From Caulobacterales bacterium RIFCSPHIGHO2_01_FULL_70_19 (GTDB taxonomy: Bacteria > Pseudomonadota > Alphaproteobacteria > Caulobacterales > Caulobacteraceae), in contig MGLK01000003.1 in the NCBI GenBank assembly GCA_001794825.1, positions 53,429 through 117,428 of the forward strand: 64,000 bases of DNA, in the 5' to 3' direction. The notes under the pieces were generated by a model. It saw only the letters and a list, made by a program, of their open reading frames with translations, was not told the origin of the DNA and searched no databases. Of this stretch, positions 59,894 through 64,000 are shown in pieces (position 1 is the first letter of the stretch; each line of letters opens with the position of its first letter). The position numbers were made by a program, and so were the translations under genes.

Positions 59894-60452
59894 CTCAATA
59901 CTCGTTGCATGGGAGGCCGCCGGCGGGCCGCCGTCGCGCCTGTGATCGGGGACTTATCGGGACCCGGACCGGACAGGCGGCCGACGGGCTAGGGTCGCCA
60001 CGCCTGGCGGGGCGGCCAGAGGACCATGAGGCCGGCGCTCGCGTGAGGAGGATCCGCTGTCGCCCGTGACCGACGCCGCCTGGGACCCCGCAGCGGCGAT
60101 CCTCGGTTCTCTGGGGAAGCCGTCGTCGCCGTCATCCGCCGCAGCGGCGTCGGGGACGCCTGGGACGGGGGCCACTTTTTCACGCGCTTGCGCCAGGGCG
60201 GTTGTCTGAAAAACCTGAAAACCCGTTCCGGTCAACCCTCCGGCGGCCGGGAGCCGGCCGCTGGCAATTCGGTCCCGGGACGTGCCGGGGGGCGACGCGG
60301 CGTCGGCCGTTCGATCTGGTTTCCAAAAGCGGCTATCCCGGTTCGTGTCTCCCCCTGCCGGGGGATTAGATCATCGGAGCCGCAAGCGTTATGTCCTAGG
60401 ACATACGGCGAAGGTCGCCGATGCGATAATGCCGGGCCGGCCCGATCGGGCT

Positions 60453-61247
60453 ATGGTCTCCCTGGCGGAGCACCCCGCCAGCGCCCCGAGTGATTCCGTG
60501 ACCGAGACCATCCCGCCTTCGACCGTCCCCTGCGTCGCCTGCCCCTTGCGCGCCCTGCCGGTCTTCAGGACCAATACGCCGGAGGAGACCGCCTTCATCG
60601 AGAGCATGCGCCTGGGCCAGGTCGATGCGCCGGCGGGGGCGACCATCATCGAGGAGGGCTCCCAGAACCCGCCGCTCTATTCCCTCATTTCGGGCTGGGC
60701 CTTCCGTTACAAGACGCTGCGGGATGGCCGGCACCAGATCCTGAACTTCCTGCTGCCCGGCGACGTGATCGGCTTCCAGGCGCACATGCTAGGCGACTCC
60801 GCCCACGGCGTGGAGGCGCTGACCGACGTCCGCCTGTGTCGGCACGCCCGGCCCAAGGTCTGGGAGCTCTATCGCAACTATCCCGAACTGGCCTTCGACA
60901 CGACCTGGCTCACCGCCAAGGAGGAGAACCTCGTCGACGAGATCCTGACCTCCGTCGGGCGGCGTTCCGCCTCAGAGCGCATCGCGATGCTCATGATCAA
61001 TCTCTACAAGCGGGCCCGCTCGCTCGATCCGCACGGCCCCGACCCGGTGCACGTGCCGCTGACCCAGCTGCACGTCGCCGACGCCCTGGGCCTGTCGCTT
61101 GTCCACACCAACAAGACCCTGAGGCGGCTGCAGCGCCGGGGGCTCTTCGTCTTCGAACAGCAACGGCTGACCTTGCTCGATCCCGCCGGACTGGAGCGGC
61201 TCGCGGATTATTTCGAAGGTCCGCTGGCGACCCGTCCGCTGCTCTAG
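60453..61247 (+). CDS. Crp/Fnr family transcriptional regulator
   Basis: PCVACPLRALPVF; LFSLISGWAFRYKTLRDGRHQILNFLLPGDVIGFQ-type cNMP domain; HVPLTQLHVADALGLSLVHTNKTLRRLQRRGL HTH. Start uncertain (GTG 60498 possible). Confidence 0.9.
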   Translation: MVSLAEHPASAPSDSVTETIPPSTVPCVACPLRALPVFRTNTPEETAFIESMRLGQVDAPAGATIIEEGSQNPPLYSLISGWAFRYKTLRDGRHQILNFLLPGDVIGFQAHMLGDSAHGVEALTDVRLCRHARPKVWELYRNYPELAFDTTWLTAKEENLVDEILTSVGRRSASERIAMLMINLYKRARSLDPHGPDPVHVPLTQLHVADALGLSLVHTNKTLRRLQRRGLFVFEQQRLTLLDPAGLERLADYFEGPLATRPLL

Positions 61248-61387
61248 TCGAGGCGAAGCGCCTGCCGGTGTTCCGGGCAAACCTCAGCCCCGGCAGCGGG
61301 CGCGGCGCCCGTGCGCCTCGACGCAGAAGCGGGTGAGCTGATAGTCGCTCTGGGCCCGGATCGCCTCCGCCACGTCGGGGAGCGGGC

Positions 61388-61453
61388 AAGTACCTGCGCA
61401 TCCTGGTGGGCCAGCTTCGACAAAAGCTCAAGGCCGATCGAGCCCATCCGTAA
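61388..61453 (+). pseudogene. Short fragment resembling the C-terminal wHTH of a KdpE-type response regulator
   Basis: KYLRILVGQLRQKLKADRAHP* resembles the YLR-(x)n-G-LRQKLE-D motif of KdpE; no upstream receiver domain. Confidence 0.4.
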
Positions 61454-61599
61454 TTGATCGAGATCGAGCCGGCGGTCGGATGCAGGCTGAGACTCTAGCC
61501 GCCTCGCGAGCGGCCCTCGTTCCGTCCTTCTGAGGTCCCATGGGCGCGGGCGAGGCGGCGATGGAGCGTGAGGCCGCCCTGCGAGTTCCGAAGGAAGCC

Positions 61600-62484
61600 A
61601 TGAGCCTTGAGATCCGCGACATGAAGGTCGCCGCCTTGGTCAACGCCGCCAGCGGGCGTTGCGACCTGCGCGCCGGCGAGGCGCTGCAGGCCTGCCTCGC
61701 CGATTACGGCTTGCGGCCGGCGGTGTCGTGGTGCGGCCCGGGCGCCGAGTTGGAGCGCGCTCTGGACCTGGCGTTCGCCCGCCGGCCGGACCTGGTGATC
61801 GTCCGGGGCGGCGACGGCACCATCCGGACGGCGGCGCAGCGATGCGCCGGGGAGGGGGTCCTCCTGGCCCCGCTCCCCGGAGGGACGATGAACCTGCTGC
61901 CGCGAGCTCTCTACGGCACGGCGGACTGGCGGCAGGCGTTGGGCCGGGTCTTCGCCGAAGCGGCGCGCCGAAAGGTCCACGGCGCCCGGGCGCAGGGACA
62001 GCTGTTCTTCGCCGCGGGCCTGTTCGGCGGACCCTCGCGATTGGCCGAGGCCCGCGAAGCGGCTCGCTACGGCGAGCTGTCGGCGGCGCTTCGATCGGGA
62101 CTGGCGGCCGTGAAGAGCGCTTTCGATCAGGAAATCGTCTGCCGCGTGGACGGGGAGACGGAGACCGCCGGCGAGGCCGTCGCCGTCCTCTGCCCGCTGG
62201 CTTCACGCCGGCTGCCGTCGGAGGCGCCGCTGTTGGAGGCCGCCGCCGTCGATCTGGAAAGCACCCTGGACGCGCTGCGCCTGGTCCTGAACGCCGCCTT
62301 CCGTGACTGGCGCGCGGATCCGGCGGTGCGCTGCAGCGAGACGACCGGGCTGGAGATCGACTCCGACGCGGAGGTTCCCGCCCTGCTGGACGGGGAGCGG
62401 TTCGAATTCGCGGCGCCGTTCCGGGTCGAGGTGGCCGAGCAGGCCTTCGAAGCCCTGGTCCCTGCCGCGCTCTCCGCCGGCTGA
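61600..62484 (+). CDS. Diacylglycerol kinase catalytic-domain (lipid kinase-like) protein
   Basis: MKVAALVNAASGRCDLRAGEAL; DLVIVRGGDGTIRTAAQRC; LLAPLPGGTMNLLPRAL. Confidence 0.88.
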   Translation: MSLEIRDMKVAALVNAASGRCDLRAGEALQACLADYGLRPAVSWCGPGAELERALDLAFARRPDLVIVRGGDGTIRTAAQRCAGEGVLLAPLPGGTMNLLPRALYGTADWRQALGRVFAEAARRKVHGARAQGQLFFAAGLFGGPSRLAEAREAARYGELSAALRSGLAAVKSAFDQEIVCRVDGETETAGEAVAVLCPLASRRLPSEAPLLEAAAVDLESTLDALRLVLNAAFRDWRADPAVRCSETTGLEIDSDAEVPALLDGERFEFAAPFRVEVAEQAFEALVPAALSAG

Positions 62485-62508
62485 CGTCGCAAGGAGGGAT
62501 GCAGCTGG

Positions 62509-63498
62509 TCAGCCGGGCGTCGGACCGCTGGGCGTACGCCGCGTGCGCCAGAACGAATAGGCGACGCCTCCGATCAGCACCGACAAGGTTACGGTCAGGG
62601 AGACCATCGGGTCGATCTTTCCGAACAACGCGTTGTAGAAGATCTTCACCCCCGCCAGGCCCAGCAGCAGGCCCATCGCCGTCTTCAGATGCTCGAACCG
62701 GCGGATGACGTCCGAGAGGGCGAAATAGAGCGCCCTCAGGCCCAGCACTGCGAAGATGTTGGAGGTGTAGACGATGTAGGGATCGGTGGTGATGGCGAAT
62801 ATCGCCGGTACGCTGTCGATGGCGAACAGGACGTCGCTGAGCTCGACCAGGATCAGGGCGAGCAGCAGGGGCGTCGCGGCCAGCCGCGCCGAACCGCCGC
62901 CCGGCCGGACCTCGCGGACGACGAAGCGGTCGCCGTGCAACTCGGCCGTGACCGGCAGCCGGCGCCGCAGAAGGCCGTAGAGCGGATTCTGCAACGCGTC
63001 TCCGGCCTGGCTGTGCGGCCGGGCCAGGCGATAGCCGGCATAGAGCAGAAAGGCGCCGAAGACCGGCAGCACCCAGGCGAACGCGTGCACCAGCGCCGCG
63101 CCCAGACCGATCAGCATGGCGCGAAGCAGCAGGACGCTGAGAATCCCCCAGAAAAGCACCCGGTGCTGGAACTCCCGGGGAATGGCCAGGGCGCCGAAGA
63201 TGGCCGAGATGACGAAGATGTTGTCCAGCGAGAGGCTCTTCTCCAGCAGGTAGCCGCTGAAGAAGGCGGCGCCCGCATCGGGCCCCAGGCTCCACCAGGT
63301 CCATGCGCCGAATGCCGCCGCGACGGCGACATAGGCCCCGCTCAGCAGCAGGCTCTCGCGCAGGGGGATCTCGCGCGACCGGCGGTGCAGGACGCCCAGG
63401 TCGAAGACCAGGAGCGCCAGCACGACTGCTCCGAACAGACCCCAGAGCCACAACGGCTTGTCGAGAAACGCCCCGCCCAGGTCCAGGGCCATGCTCAC
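62509..63498 (-). CDS. TerC/Alx family integral membrane protein
   Basis: SGYLLEKSLSLDNIFVISAIFGALAIPREFQHRVLFWGI; LILVELSDVLFAIDSVPAIFAITTDPYIVYTSNIFAVLGLRALYFAL. Confidence 0.95.
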   Translation of the reverse strand: MSMALDLGGAFLDKPLWLWGLFGAVVLALLVFDLGVLHRRSREIPLRESLLLSGAYVAVAAAFGAWTWWSLGPDAGAAFFSGYLLEKSLSLDNIFVISAIFGALAIPREFQHRVLFWGILSVLLLRAMLIGLGAALVHAFAWVLPVFGAFLLYAGYRLARPHSQAGDALQNPLYGLLRRRLPVTAELHGDRFVVREVRPGGGSARLAATPLLLALILVELSDVLFAIDSVPAIFAITTDPYIVYTSNIFAVLGLRALYFALSDVIRRFEHLKTAMGLLLGLAGVKIFYNALFGKIDPMVSLTVTLSVLIGGVAYSFWRTRRTPSGPTPG

Positions 63499-64000
63499 GC
63501 CGCTCCTGGAGCAACGCGCTGGCCCGCCGGGACGCGGGGTTCTTGCGGCGCGGGCTCGGGAAGGCGTGTCTGCAGCGCCCTGAGCATATGCGTCTGAACC
63601 TTTTCGAACGCCCGGGCCTCGATCTGCCGGATGCGCTCACGGCTGAGGCCGTACTGCCGGCCAAGGTCCTCCAGCAGGCTGGGCGGCTCCTTCAGGCGTC
63701 TCTCGCCGAGGATATGCCGTTCGCGGGGCGTCAGCGTCGCCAGCGCCGCCTCCAGGCAGGCGCTGCGCAGCCGCCACTCTTCGGCCTCGGCCAGTTGACG
63801 CTCCGGATCGGCGGCGGCCTCGTCCTGGAGGACGTCCTGCCATTCCTCATCGGAGTCGGCGGCGATCGGGGCGTTGAGCGAGGCGTCGCGCGCCGCCAGG
63901 CGGCGGTTCATCGAAAGGACCTCGTCTTCGCGGACGCCGAGGCGATCGGCGATCAGGCGCGTCTGCTCGGGCGGCAGGTCGCCGTCCGACAGGGCGGCGA
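63495..64000 (-). CDS. RpoH-like sigma-32 factor, 3' part (5' end beyond window)
   Basis: VREDEVLSMNRRLAARDASLNAPI; TLTPRERHILGERRLKEPPSLLEDLGRQYGLSRERIRQIEARAFEKVQ; reading frame open to the window end. Confidence 0.9.
   Translation of the reverse strand, partial: AALSDGDLPPEQTRLIADRLGVREDEVLSMNRRLAARDASLNAPIAADSDEEWQDVLQDEAAADPERQLAEAEEWRLRSACLEAALATLTPRERHILGERRLKEPPSLLEDLGRQYGLSRERIRQIEARAFEKVQTHMLRALQTRLPEPAPQEPRVPAGQRVAPGAA

Overview
High-GC alphaproteobacterial chromosome segment. The gene content suggests Caulobacterales (Brevundimonas-like), but this is an inference from protein families, with no database search. The left ~21 kb is ordinary core genome: ABC-F, ndk, SulP, M13 and M28 peptidases, purN/purM, rnd, ppiase, rlmE, guaB, rsmB, MTA/SAH nucleosidase, guaA. 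The most interesting part is ~21.2-55.4 kb, which reads as a lasso-peptide (RiPP) locus split in two. The B (leader peptidase) and C (asparagine-synthase-like cyclase) genes sit at 21,994-24,419. A lasso isopeptidase, an STN-domain TonB receptor, FecR and a FecI-type sigma factor sit at 47,684-54,697. About 23 kb of efflux, regulator and lipid-remodelling genes lie between them. A frameshifted second copy of the C-gene 3' end lies next to the isopeptidase at ~47.42-47.64 kb, in direct orientation with the intact copy, so the intervening block looks inserted or rearranged. A second decayed duplication (lipoprotein + PagL-like pair, with opposite partners decayed in each copy) supports a history of duplication. 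I found no convincing precursor peptide (A gene), and an HTH regulator is truncated exactly where the B gene begins. The right end carries a double-domain KaiC-like ATPase / hybrid histidine kinase operon, a Crp/Fnr regulator, a DAG-kinase-like protein, a TerC/Alx protein and the 3' part of an RpoH-like sigma factor. No tRNA, rRNA or CRISPR array was recognised. Identities are by-eye reading of translations and nucleotide alignments; no numbers come from software.
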